NCBI GenBank assembly: GCA_963737285.1
Contig: CAVTRT010000002.1
Location: 558,001-622,000 of the forward strand
From: Trebonia sp963737285
Lineage (GTDB): Bacteria; Actinomycetota; Actinomycetes; Streptosporangiales; Streptosporangiaceae
Length of the DNA: 64,000 bases
Reading direction: 5' to 3'
The notes beneath the pieces were generated by a model, which worked only from the letters and a program-made list of their open reading frames with translations, was not told the DNA's origin and searched no databases. Below are positions 28,515 to 37,396 of the stretch, piece by piece. Within the stretch, counting starts at the first letter, position 1. Every line of letters begins with the position of its first letter. The translations under genes and the position numbers were made by a program.

Positions 28515-29459
28515 ATGCACGGCTATGTTGGCGTCACTGACGGGGAGTGGTATCGGTTCCTCGCCCGCCCTGAGGTCTCTGGGGCTGAGGTCAACTTCTG
28601 GCGGCCTGGTGGCGGGCGCAGGTTCGGCGCACTGGAGATTGGCGAGCCGTTCTTCTTCAAGACGCACGCGCCGCACAACCGGGTAGTCGGCGGCGGGTTC
28701 TACAGCGGGTTTGCCGCGCTGACCGCGTCGGAGGCCTGGGACATGCTTGGCAAGGGCAACGGGGTCGACAGCCTGGAGCGGATGCGCGAGCGGATCGCGC
28801 ACTACCGGCGGGAGCCGATCGGGGTGCACGAGGACCCCGAGATCGGCTGCGTGCTCATCCGGGACGTGACCTTCTTTCCCGACGAGATGGCATACGACCC
28901 GCCGCCGGGGTTCGCCTCCAGCATCGTGCAGGGCAAGGGCTACGACATGGGCGACCCCGCCCACGCCGGGTATTTCGACGTGCTGATGCAGCTTGTACTC
29001 GGAACTCCGCTGCCGACAGAACTTGACCTGGGCCAGCCCTGGCACGCTGCCGGGCCGGTGTTCGGGGACCCTCGGCTCGCGCCTCGCCGGCTGGCCCAGC
29101 AGGCGTTCAAGGCCGTGGTGCTGTCAGCCTATCGCGGGCACTGCGCGATCACCGGAACGAAGATCCGCCCGGTCTTGCAGGCCGCGCACATCAGGCCAGT
29201 CACCAGTGGCGGCGAGAACCGGCTGGACAACGGACTGCTGTTGCGTAGCGACGTGCACACCATGTTCGACCGCGGCTACCTCGCCGTGGACCCAGCGCAC
29301 CGACTGGTGGTGAGTCCGCGGTTGCGCACGGACTTCGGCAACGGGGAGCAGTTCTACTCCAAGGCCGGACAGGTGATCGCGCTGCCCGACCGCAGGCCCG
29401 ACCGGCCCGCGCGCGAGTTCCTGGAGTGGCACCTCGACGAGGTCTTCAAAGCCTCGTGA
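28515..29459 (+). CDS. HNH endonuclease, restriction-type
   Basis: A 314-residue protein. The first 190 residues (HGYVGVTDGEWYRFLARPEV, NFWRPGGGRRFGALEIGEPFFFKTH) form the N-terminal domain common to a large family of actinobacterial HNH nucleases. The C-terminal module has CAITGTKIRPVLQAAHIRPV, LDNGLLLRSDVHTMFDRGYL and FLEWHLDEVF, with the His/Asn/His residues of a beta-beta-alpha metal site. DNA cleavage is inferred from the family. ATG 28515 starts the conserved domain; the open frame before it is not conserved. No cognate methylase is adjacent. Broken relatives are at 19735-20163 and possibly near 37491. Confidence 0.85.
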   Translation: MHGYVGVTDGEWYRFLARPEVSGAEVNFWRPGGGRRFGALEIGEPFFFKTHAPHNRVVGGGFYSGFAALTASEAWDMLGKGNGVDSLERMRERIAHYRREPIGVHEDPEIGCVLIRDVTFFPDEMAYDPPPGFASSIVQGKGYDMGDPAHAGYFDVLMQLVLGTPLPTELDLGQPWHAAGPVFGDPRLAPRRLAQQAFKAVVLSAYRGHCAITGTKIRPVLQAAHIRPVTSGGENRLDNGLLLRSDVHTMFDRGYLAVDPAHRLVVSPRLRTDFGNGEQFYSKAGQVIALPDRRPDRPAREFLEWHLDEVFKAS

Positions 29460-29547
29460 CGAACACGGCCTCGCTACGGCCCGCTAACCCGGGGCCGCCA
29501 AGCCTGCTCGAAGTGCGCTGCGCGGTACCGTGGCTCGCGGGAACCCC

Positions 29548-29835
29548 GCCCGGCCCCGGCAACAGCGGGCGCACCTGATCAGCGCCCCTGGCGTTGTCGA
29601 GCAGCACAAGCATCCGCTGTCCCGCCATCAGTGACCGGTACTGAGTCGCGGACTCGTCAACATCGACTAGCAGCTCATCGCGAGGCGTTCCGAAGGCCAG
29701 CAGGAAGCGCCACAATGCCCGCAGCGGCCCGGCCGGCTGACCCTGGCCGTAACCATGCAGGTCAAGGTAGAACTGGCCATCCGGGTACCGGTGCTGGTTC
29801 CGGTGCGACCAATGCAAGGCCAGGTAATCGGTCGT
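29548..29835 (-). pseudogene. Fragment of AfsR/SARP-type NB-ARC regulator
   Basis: The frame contains LALHWSHRNQHRYPDGQFYLD, GPLRALWRFLLAFGTPRDEL, ESATQYRSLMAGQRMLVLLDN and ARGADQVRPLLPG. This is the piece of an NB-ARC ATPase between Walker A and just after Walker B (MLVLLDN) in SARP/AfsR-like regulators, where VHWAHRxxxxFPDGQLYxNLRG is the canonical form. Walker A, the DNA-binding domain and the TPR part are missing, so the fragment is dead. The rest of the long frame around it is not conserved. Confidence 0.7.
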
Positions 29836-29882
29836 TGACAGGGCGACAGTACCCGGACAACTACAACCGCCACCCAAGCTTT

Positions 29883-31235
29883 CTAGACCGACTGCCAGCT
29901 TGTGATGCCAAGCAAGTCGGCTAGCATCGCGACCCGATCGTCGGCCGCTCGTGATCCCGGGCCAGCGTCGCCCTGGTCGGCGTAGCGCAGTTCGCTTCTG
30001 CGGAACGCGACGCTCAAGTTCGTTCGGTCGCGCAGGACCAGTTCCCAGGCCTGGGCAGATCCGGTCACGCTCCAGTCGGTGTCCACCGCGCGGTGGCCCG
30101 TTCCCTGCTCGATGGCTCCGTTCCCGAGATCGACTCGCCACCAGACGTCATCGCCCGTTTGGGTCCCTCCGGTCGCGAACAGCAGCACGGACTCCCGGGA
30201 GCACGATTGCCACGAGCGGGTAAGGCGCGCGCCAAGACCCCGCGTGCCCATGGTGAGACGGTCACCGACTGTTCGCGCCTCGGGGGTGAGCCGCGCCTGG
30301 ACTCCGGTTGCGGCCCCTGGTGCGCGGTGTGACGGCACGGTGGCGTTGACCCGAAGGTCGCCAGGCCGACTGCCGACCCCCCACCGCTCATCCACGCGCA
30401 AGTAGCCGAGCCGGTCCAGAAGATCGTTGACCTTGCCGAGCAGTGGCTCGGGAATCAGCCGGGCAGGCAACTGCCATCCTCGGCCCACCGATGCGGCGTT
30501 AATCCCTGCCGTGTTCCAGATCTTGTAGTCCCCCGGGCCGAACCGCTCTCGCTCGGCGCTGAAGCAGGTGCTCTCGATCCCGGCAACCGGCTCGACCCCG
30601 ATAAACTCGAACATGCGGCTAGCCTCGCCCGCCGGGTCGGCGATCAGGTCCTCATACCGAAGCCGCAGGCAACCGGCCGCGAAGCGATCCTCGGCCGAGA
30701 GGATCGCTTCGGCATGGTCAGCCCAGTAGCGGGCCAGTGCGGCCACGATGTTGGCCGAGCCCGTGGCGTACGCCTCAAACCCGTAGCCGGTCAGGCCCCA
30801 GGGCGACGCCTCGATGCCCGAGCTGATCACATCCATCGGGTGGCGGTACAGGCACAAGAATCTCGCCTCCGGCCACACCTGCGCGAGCAGGTCCGCATGC
30901 TGCGCGCCGCCCAGGCTCTTGTCGCAGAACCGCGTTTTGCCCTGGCGTGCCAGGTAGGACGCCAGCATCGGGTCGAGGCTTTGCCGCAGCCCCGCCACCA
31001 CCTGCGCTGGCAACTCGGGCACCTGGACACTTTCCCCGGCCGACACGGGAACGCCCTCGATCACCGACCACGCGATCGCAAGCTGAGTGCACAGCCACGG
31101 CAGCCTCGTCTCGGGCGGGCAGGCCAGGTGCGGGTGGGCATCGAGCAGGAATCGCAGCAGCGTCGACCCCGACCGAGCCGAGCACAGCACGAAGATGGGA
31201 CCGCGAGGCTCAGCCTCGTTATCGGGATGCGTCAT
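29883..31235 (-). CDS. Sulfotransferase with C-terminal SCP2-like domain
   Basis: A 450-residue protein. The N-terminal sulfotransferase fold has the 5'-PAPS loop FVLCSARSGSTLLRFLLDAHP and the 3'-phosphate motif EARFLCLYRHPMDVISSGIEA. Further family segments are FCDKSLGG and LRLRYEDLIADPAGEASRMFEFIG. After about residue 300 a linker leads to a region (LLFATGGTQTGDDVWWRVDL, GHRAVDTDWSVTGSAQAWE) that looks like an SCP2/sterol-carrier fold, which may present a lipid or polyketide acceptor. ATG 31235 is chosen because the fold starts ten residues later. The substrate is unknown. Confidence 0.8.
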   Translation of the reverse strand: MTHPDNEAEPRGPIFVLCSARSGSTLLRFLLDAHPHLACPPETRLPWLCTQLAIAWSVIEGVPVSAGESVQVPELPAQVVAGLRQSLDPMLASYLARQGKTRFCDKSLGGAQHADLLAQVWPEARFLCLYRHPMDVISSGIEASPWGLTGYGFEAYATGSANIVAALARYWADHAEAILSAEDRFAAGCLRLRYEDLIADPAGEASRMFEFIGVEPVAGIESTCFSAERERFGPGDYKIWNTAGINAASVGRGWQLPARLIPEPLLGKVNDLLDRLGYLRVDERWGVGSRPGDLRVNATVPSHRAPGAATGVQARLTPEARTVGDRLTMGTRGLGARLTRSWQSCSRESVLLFATGGTQTGDDVWWRVDLGNGAIEQGTGHRAVDTDWSVTGSAQAWELVLRDRTNLSVAFRRSELRYADQGDAGPGSRAADDRVAMLADLLGITSWQSV

Positions 31236-31406
31236 CAGCGGACATTTGGGGTGATTAGCGGCATCACGCAATCTATTCGCTAGTAATAGCAGTAATGCGG
31301 ACAAGCATAATTGATCACGGCTACAGTAGCCGCATGGCGGCGTACATGGTTATGTTGTATCCGCCAGCCGGAGCGCCCGAATCCGTGCTGGTATCACGAG
31401 GACCGC

Positions 31407-31751
31407 ATGGATAAGCGCACGGACCCGGCCGCCGAGACGCCCGGCCTTGACCGTCGCCGGCTGTTTACCATCGCCGGCGGGGCGGCGCTTGCCGTCGGCG
31501 CAGGCGGCCTGCTCGCGGCCTGCGGCGGCGCCACTGCGCGCCCCTCGGCCTCGGCCTCTGCCAGCAGCCCAAGCCCGAGCCCGAGCCCGGACCTAGGGTC
31601 CAGTTCCTCTAGTAGCCTCAGTTCCTTGGGCAGTTCCCCGGTCGGCCTGCCGGCGCCCCCCACCGCCACGCACGGCACTAGCACCAGTGCCGGCACGCGC
31701 GGCGCAGTGCGCCAGGGCGGGAGTACCGGCTTGGGCAGCGTCACCGGCTGA
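31407..31751 (+). CDS. Short Tat-type Ser/Pro-rich lipoprotein
   Basis: The 114-residue product has a twin-arginine signal with lipobox (LDRRRLFTIAGGAALAVGAG, then GLLAAC), so it should be exported by Tat and lipidated at the Cys. The mature part is only Ser/Pro/Thr/Gly-rich low complexity with no fold visible. It may be a wall-spanning stalk or the start of a gene whose catalytic domain was lost. Its last 11 bases overlap the convergent STAND-WD40 gene. Confidence 0.6.
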   Translation: MDKRTDPAAETPGLDRRRLFTIAGGAALAVGAGGLLAACGGATARPSASASASSPSPSPSPDLGSSSSSSLSSLGSSPVGLPAPPTATHGTSTSAGTRGAVRQGGSTGLGSVTG

Positions 31752-34700
31752 CGCAAGCGTCCCGGTAACTTGGGCCGGGTGGCACGTAACGCGTCCACTG
31801 CCCGCTGGTGAGCTTGCCCCCAACCTGCGAGCACAGCCGGCTCAGCACCCCCGAGATGTAACCCACATCCCACCGCGCGGCACCGCCAAACCCAGTGGTG
31901 ACTAGCGTGCGGTCATCCGGACTGAACGTCATCACCGACCCGAACTCAATGGTCAGCGCAGTCCCGATCTGCTGGCCCGTCGCCACGTCCCACAGCCTGG
32001 CCGTGCCGTCGTAGCCGCCCGTGGCCATGACCGTGCCGTCTCGGCTGAACACTACCGAGTTGATGGCCGCGTTGCCCGTCACGATGTCGGCGGCCTGCGT
32101 GCGCGAACGCATGTTCCACAGCAGCACCTCCCCGTCAGCGTCACCGGTGGCTAGGTCCGCGCCGTCCGGGCTGAACGCCACCGAGTTGACCGACTTTGAG
32201 CGCGTCGCGAGGGTTGCGATCAGCCGGTGCGTGGCCACGTTCCAGACCACGGCCTTTCCGTCCGATTCGCCGGCGGCCACCATCGTGGCGTCCGGGCTGA
32301 ACGCCAGTGAGTCGACTACAGCGTCCTTATCTTTGTAGCTGAGCTTCTCGATCAGGCGGTGCGTGGCGACGTCCCACAGCGCCACCTCGCCTTCGATGTT
32401 GACGGCCACAATCGTCCCACTCTGGTTGAAGGCCAGAATGCCGTTAACGGTGCCAACGGAGAAACTCCCGACAAGGCGCCCGGTGGCCACGTCCCACAGT
32501 TGCACGGAGCCATCATAAATATCCGCCAGCATCGTGCCCCGTTGATTGAACGCAACCCCTTCGGCACTGTTGCGCGTGCTGTCGAATCTAATGAAGCTGC
32601 CGACCTGTCGATGGGCAGTCACGTCCCACCTGGCCATCCCGTACAGGCTGCTCGTGGCGAGGATCCCGTTCGGGCTGAAGGCCGCCGCTTGGATGCTCTC
32701 TTTGTCAGGGCTGATGATCGGGCTGCCGATCTGCTGGCCGGCGACCAGCGTCGCATCCCACAGCCGGACCGGGCCGCGATAGACGCTCGTGACCAGCGTT
32801 GAGTTTCCTGGGATGAACGCCACGGACACTGTTCCCGGGTCGCCGGTGACCACGCTCCCGACCTGCTGCCCGGTCACTGGATTCAACAGCCACGCCGCGC
32901 CAGCCGTGCCACCAACCGCCAGCACCGTGCCGTCCGGGCTGAACGCCAGCGAGTTAGCCGCGCCGCTGACGACAATAGGCTTGCGGGCCGAGCGCCGGGT
33001 GGCCACATCCCACAGTTGAACGGCGCCATCGCTTGCGATCACGGCCAGTGGTCCGCCATTCGGACTGAACACGGGCGACGTCGCCCTCACGTTGCGCAAT
33101 TGCCACGTTACTTTGCGGGTGGCCACGTTCCAGAATTGCACCGTGTCGCTGTATATATTTCCGACCGCCAGCACCCTGCTGTCCGGGCTGAACGCCAAGG
33201 ACGCGAAGGCGACGTTCTTCGAGGTACCGACATAAAGAGGGCCGCCTATGCTCCGGTGCGTCGCCAGGCTCCACAGCAAGACCTCACCGTCACCAGAATC
33301 GGCGACGGCGAGTACCTTCCCGTCCGGGCTGAACGCCAGGTGGCTTCCGGAAAATTTCGCGACCTGCTTGTGGGTGACCAGATCCCAAAGGATCAGCCCA
33401 TTAAAGTAGCTGTCGAAGGCCAGTAGCGTGCCATCCGGGCTGAACGCCAGCCAGGAGACTGGGCCAAGATGACCGGTGATGGAGCGCCCGACCTGACGCA
33501 AGGTGGCCAGGTTCCAGATCCGGACGGCGCCGCTGTCGCCGCCGGTGGCGAGCAGCTTGCCGTTCGGGCGCACGGCCACCGAGTCGACGCGGAGCCCGGG
33601 TCCTGCGATGGTCGCGATCTGCGGCCGTGCGGCCGCGGCGAGCATCGCGTAGTTGGCCTGGACGGTTGGGTCGATGCTCCATGCGGCGATGCTCTCCAGC
33701 TTGGCGGCCGTGGCGTTGGTATCGCCGAGAGCCAGGCTCTGCCCGGCCAACTGGGCGGAGATCGCGTTGTCTCGCTGAACGGCGGACGCCTGGTTGGCCC
33801 GGAAGGCGATGACGGCGAGGACAGCTAGGCCGACGACGAGGGCCATCAGGGTCGCCATCACCTCCCGCCGGCGCCGGGCGCGGCGCCGGTCCGCGCGGCT
33901 GCTCGCGCGCAGGAAATCACGCTCGGTCGCGCTGAGCCTGGCTTGCCGACCGTCGGCGTCGATCCGGGCGCCGGCATCCTGCGCGGTCTGCAGGCGGCTG
34001 CCGCCGTAGAGGTAGTCGGGCTTGAAGGCGGCAGCAGCCCACTCCTGCGCGGCTAGCTGCAGTCGGGCCCTGACAATGCGGTCGGCGTGGGTCTCGGCGA
34101 GCCATGTGTCACGCAGCAGCGGCCAGGCGGTAAGCAGCGCCTCGTGGCTGATCTCGACCGTGTCCGCGCCCAACGTCAGCAGGCGCCTGGCGGTGAACGT
34201 TTCGAGGACGACTTCCACGTCGCGCGTTTGGGAGACGCCCAGCCCGGCCACTAGATCGCCGCGCGCTACCCGCGCGGCAGTATCCCTGCCATCAACGCTC
34301 GTCGTCGTCAGCCTGGTGAATATCCGTCGAGCGGCATCCTGCTGAGCCGGCGTGAGCTGCTCGTAGGCGCGCTGCGCGCTGCTACCCACCGCGCTTTCGA
34401 TGCCGCCGGTGCGCTCGTAGTCGGCCAAGGTCAGCGCCGGGCCGGCGCGGGTCCGCCACGCCTGGTCAAGCGCGTAGGACAGCAATGGCAGCACGCCCGC
34501 GCCGATCGCCGGCCCCGCGTATCCGTCGGCTGGGCGGCTGGCGTGAGTGCCAACCTCGTCGAGCAGTACCTGCACTAGCTCGGCGTCGACAGTCGAGCCG
34601 GCTTTCGCGGCGGGACCGGTAATGGCCATTCGCAGCTGTCGCTCGGTCATGGCGGTCAGCAGGTAGCGGTGCTGGACCGCATCGGTCAGCTGCGGGTAGC

Positions 34701-35517
34701 CAGCCAGCCGGAGCTCAAAATCCGCGCGGACGACGAGCACCACGAGGGCCGACGGCAGTTGCCTGTCCCCGTGCCTGCTGGTGGCCGCTGCATGGAGCGC
34801 GGTGATGAACGAGCGCCGCTCCTGCTCGTTCTTGCATAGCGTGAACAACTGCTCGAACTGATCGACTACAAGCAGCAAGCGGCACTGTGCCGTTGCGTCA
34901 AGCGCTCCCTGGTCCTGCGTCGCCGTGTCTAGCTGGGCCAGCGCTGCCTGACGGGCGGTCAGGGCAAAGCCGTTCGGGTCAGCGGCCAGTCCTTGCCGCA
35001 CCGCGGCGGCGTCCGCGCCAGCCAGCGGCGCCACCCCCACCGCGAGCTGATTAAGCGGGTCGGGTCCAGGAGTGAGCAGCAGGCACGGCCAGCGTGCGGC
35101 CTCAGGTGCCGAGATGAGGCCGGCTTCTCGCAGGCGGGGCAGGATCCCCGCGCGCACCAGCGATGACTTTCCTGCCCCTGACGCTCCGGAAACGACCAGC
35201 AGGCTCGCGCCGTCCAGACGCTGTGACATCAGCTTTAGCACCTGGTCGGCCGCCGTTTCGCGGCCAAAGAACAAGCCGGTGTCCTGACCACTGAAGGCGC
35301 CGAGGCCGCGATAGGGCGAAACGATAGTTCCTGAGCTTGCCACCAGCGGGGGCAGGGCGACGGCATCGGTAAACGTCCGGTAGTCGAAGTAGTTGATCTG
35401 GACGCCGCGATCGCCTAGTTGCAGGCCCTGAACCCCAGGAGCATCAATCCGGGACGGCTTGCCACCAGCCTCCGGAACTCCAGCAGGTGGATCCCGTTCT
35501 TGATGCCCAGCGTTCAA
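31741..35517 (-). CDS. STAND NTPase with membrane segment and 14 WD40 repeats
   Basis: A 1258-residue protein. Residues 1-60 contain the short motif GLQLGDRGVQINYF found at the start of many actinobacterial STAND proteins. The nSTAND1-type NTPase follows: Walker A GASGAGKSS (111-119), Walker B LLLVVDQFEQLF (214-225), and a winged-helix/arm region to about 540. A single membrane helix is at about 560-585 (VMATLMALVVGLAVLAVIAF). The remainder is 14 WD40 repeats (LAFSPDGTxLAxGxxDGxVxLWDVATH), enough for two seven-bladed propellers. Such proteins are switch ATPases that oligomerise on ligand sensing. It is 157 bp downstream of a Ser/Thr kinase gene on the same strand and so may be its substrate or effector. 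No effector nuclease or protease domain is visible. Confidence 0.88.
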   Translation of the reverse strand: MNAGHQERDPPAGVPEAGGKPSRIDAPGVQGLQLGDRGVQINYFDYRTFTDAVALPPLVASSGTIVSPYRGLGAFSGQDTGLFFGRETAADQVLKLMSQRLDGASLLVVSGASGAGKSSLVRAGILPRLREAGLISAPEAARWPCLLLTPGPDPLNQLAVGVAPLAGADAAAVRQGLAADPNGFALTARQAALAQLDTATQDQGALDATAQCRLLLVVDQFEQLFTLCKNEQERRSFITALHAAATSRHGDRQLPSALVVLVVRADFELRLAGYPQLTDAVQHRYLLTAMTERQLRMAITGPAAKAGSTVDAELVQVLLDEVGTHASRPADGYAGPAIGAGVLPLLSYALDQAWRTRAGPALTLADYERTGGIESAVGSSAQRAYEQLTPAQQDAARRIFTRLTTTSVDGRDTAARVARGDLVAGLGVSQTRDVEVVLETFTARRLLTLGADTVEISHEALLTAWPLLRDTWLAETHADRIVRARLQLAAQEWAAAAFKPDYLYGGSRLQTAQDAGARIDADGRQARLSATERDFLRASSRADRRRARRRREVMATLMALVVGLAVLAVIAFRANQASAVQRDNAISAQLAGQSLALGDTNATAAKLESIAAWSIDPTVQANYAMLAAAARPQIATIAGPGLRVDSVAVRPNGKLLATGGDSGAVRIWNLATLRQVGRSITGHLGPVSWLAFSPDGTLLAFDSYFNGLILWDLVTHKQVAKFSGSHLAFSPDGKVLAVADSGDGEVLLWSLATHRSIGGPLYVGTSKNVAFASLAFSPDSRVLAVGNIYSDTVQFWNVATRKVTWQLRNVRATSPVFSPNGGPLAVIASDGAVQLWDVATRRSARKPIVVSGAANSLAFSPDGTVLAVGGTAGAAWLLNPVTGQQVGSVVTGDPGTVSVAFIPGNSTLVTSVYRGPVRLWDATLVAGQQIGSPIISPDKESIQAAAFSPNGILATSSLYGMARWDVTAHRQVGSFIRFDSTRNSAEGVAFNQRGTMLADIYDGSVQLWDVATGRLVGSFSVGTVNGILAFNQSGTIVAVNIEGEVALWDVATHRLIEKLSYKDKDAVVDSLAFSPDATMVAAGESDGKAVVWNVATHRLIATLATRSKSVNSVAFSPDGADLATGDADGEVLLWNMRSRTQAADIVTGNAAINSVVFSRDGTVMATGGYDGTARLWDVATGQQIGTALTIEFGSVMTFSPDDRTLVTTGFGGAARWDVGYISGVLSRLCSQVGGKLTSGQWTRYVPPGPSYRDACVSR

Positions 35518-35674
35518 CGCCCTGCCTCATCCCCGTTAGCCGAGGGGCCGCCACTGCAGTGACATAGCGAGCTATGCCGAAATCCTCACCGTGTGTCCTT
35601 ATTATTACCTGCGAGCGCGATCACCGCGACAGTTTGCCGGGCCCCGCACGTGCGGAAGGCTGGCGAGCCGCACG

Positions 35675-37396
35675 CTAGCAGTTCGCTGGGCCGTTCGAGT
35701 AGTTCTTCCAACTGCTCGGGGCATTCGGATCGGGGCAGACTTCGGTACTGAACTCCTGCAATTCCGCCTCCGGAATCAGGTACAGGCCGCCGCCGGACTG
35801 GGAGAAGACGAAGGCACCGTTGCCGTTACCGGTTACGCCGGCCACGACCCAGTCCCGCCAGCACTGGACGTCGTCGAAGCCGGTGACGGCGCTTGGGCTC
35901 CCCCAGCTCTGCTGATCGGCCGGTGAGGCCGCCTGCCAGGCGGTCATGAGCTGGCCTGGGGTCGGGCACGTGGTCGATGCTGGATCTGCCGATAGTGGCC
36001 ACTGGGCGCCCGGGTAGGTCATCGTTATGGTTTCTCCTTCGTACGTTTCGGACATGCGCGTGAACTGGCCTGCGGATGGATCAGACAGCGTGATCTGAGC
36101 GGCAACTGGGGTCGTCGTTCCGCTAGCGCAGTTGGGGACGCAGCTGTCGTCATCAACGACCCCCTGCCCGTAGGCGCTGGTCTTCGTCCATGACAACCAG
36201 TCGATGTTCTGCACTATGTCTCCGGCGTCCCCGCTTATGCCGATCAAGGAGGGCTGCGTTCCTGAGTAGCTCCCGACCGTGACCATGGGCAATGCCCCGG
36301 CGGTCGCTGCGCTTGGTGACGGCGCGGAAGAAGCAGACGAGGGTAGCGAGGCAGGGCGGGTCGCCTGGACCGAGGAAGCGCCAGCAGCTGACGGGTCCGG
36401 CTTCGGCGGCCCTGACGAGCTGACCATAAAGGCCGCGGTAGCGCCAACGACGACGGCAACCGCGACCGCTCCCGCGAGTACCGGCAGCAGCCGGATGTGG
36501 CGGCGTCTGCTTGTGAGGGCAGCCTGCTCGGATGCCGGGAGCAGCCAGGTGCGCGAGAGCACATGCTGGGTGGTCGCGTCGCCGGGGGCGTCCGGTTGCT
36601 GCGTCAGGCCGCCAAGGAGAGCTTCTGCGGTGGGGCGACTAGCTGGGCTCTTCGCCAAGGCGGCCTCGACCGCCGGGCGCAACTGCGCGGGGACTGCCGC
36701 GATGTTCGGGCTGTCGTGGAGAATGCGGTACATGATCGCGTCGGTTGGCCCGGTGCCGAATGGCGGCTGGCCGCTGGCGGCATACGCCACCGTCAGGCCC
36801 CACGAGAAGACGTCAGCCGGCTGCCCCGCCTGCCCGGCGATCTGCTCGGGTGCCATGAAACCGGGCGAGCCGACGGTCATGCCGGTTCGGGTGACAGCGG
36901 TCGCGTCGAGGGCGTGCGCGATGCCGAAGTCGATGACCTTCGGCCCCGCAGGGGTGAGGAGCACGTTGCCAGGCTTGAGGTCCCGGTGGATAACCCCCGC
37001 CGCGTGGATCGCCGCCAGCGCCTCGGCCAGTCCGGTCGCCAGGCCGAGCAGCATCTGCGGCTCAAGCGGGCCGTAGGCGCTGACGTACTCCGACAGCGAC
37101 GGCCCTTCGGCGTACTCCGTCGCCAGGAACGGCTTCGCCGACTCGGTGTCCGCCTCGATCACGCGAACCGTGCACAGCCCGTTCACTCGAGTCAGCACGG
37201 CGACTTCCCGCCGGAACCTGGTACGGAACTCCTGGTCGTCGGCCAGTTCTGGGCGCAGCACCTTGATCGCGACCTGGCTGCCGTCCTTGGCCGTACCGAG
37301 GTACACCACCCCCATGCCGCCTGCGCCCAGTCGCGCTGTCAGCCGGTACCGGCCAATCCTCGACGGGTCCCCATCCCGAAGGGGCATCGAAGCCAC
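35675..37396 (-). CDS. Membrane Ser/Thr protein kinase, PknB-like
   Basis: A 573-residue Hanks-type kinase: glycine loop LGAGGMGVVYLG (23-34), Lys45 in AIKVL, HRDLKPGNVLL (catalytic Asp139), DFG (156-158), and APE (182-184) after the Thr-rich activation loop TAVTRTGMTVGSPG. All catalytic residues are intact. A membrane helix at about 302-325 leads to a Pro/Ser/Ala linker and an extracellular domain of about 200 residues with six cysteines (CVPNC, TTCPTPGQL, CWRDWVV, CPDPN). This differs from PASTA domains and probably senses a secreted ligand. ATG 37387 is an alternative start. The gene precedes the STAND-WD40 gene and both may form one operon. Confidence 0.92.
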   Translation of the reverse strand: MASMPLRDGDPSRIGRYRLTARLGAGGMGVVYLGTAKDGSQVAIKVLRPELADDQEFRTRFRREVAVLTRVNGLCTVRVIEADTESAKPFLATEYAEGPSLSEYVSAYGPLEPQMLLGLATGLAEALAAIHAAGVIHRDLKPGNVLLTPAGPKVIDFGIAHALDATAVTRTGMTVGSPGFMAPEQIAGQAGQPADVFSWGLTVAYAASGQPPFGTGPTDAIMYRILHDSPNIAAVPAQLRPAVEAALAKSPASRPTAEALLGGLTQQPDAPGDATTQHVLSRTWLLPASEQAALTSRRRHIRLLPVLAGAVAVAVVVGATAAFMVSSSGPPKPDPSAAGASSVQATRPASLPSSASSAPSPSAATAGALPMVTVGSYSGTQPSLIGISGDAGDIVQNIDWLSWTKTSAYGQGVVDDDSCVPNCASGTTTPVAAQITLSDPSAGQFTRMSETYEGETITMTYPGAQWPLSADPASTTCPTPGQLMTAWQAASPADQQSWGSPSAVTGFDDVQCWRDWVVAGVTGNGNGAFVFSQSGGGLYLIPEAELQEFSTEVCPDPNAPSSWKNYSNGPANC

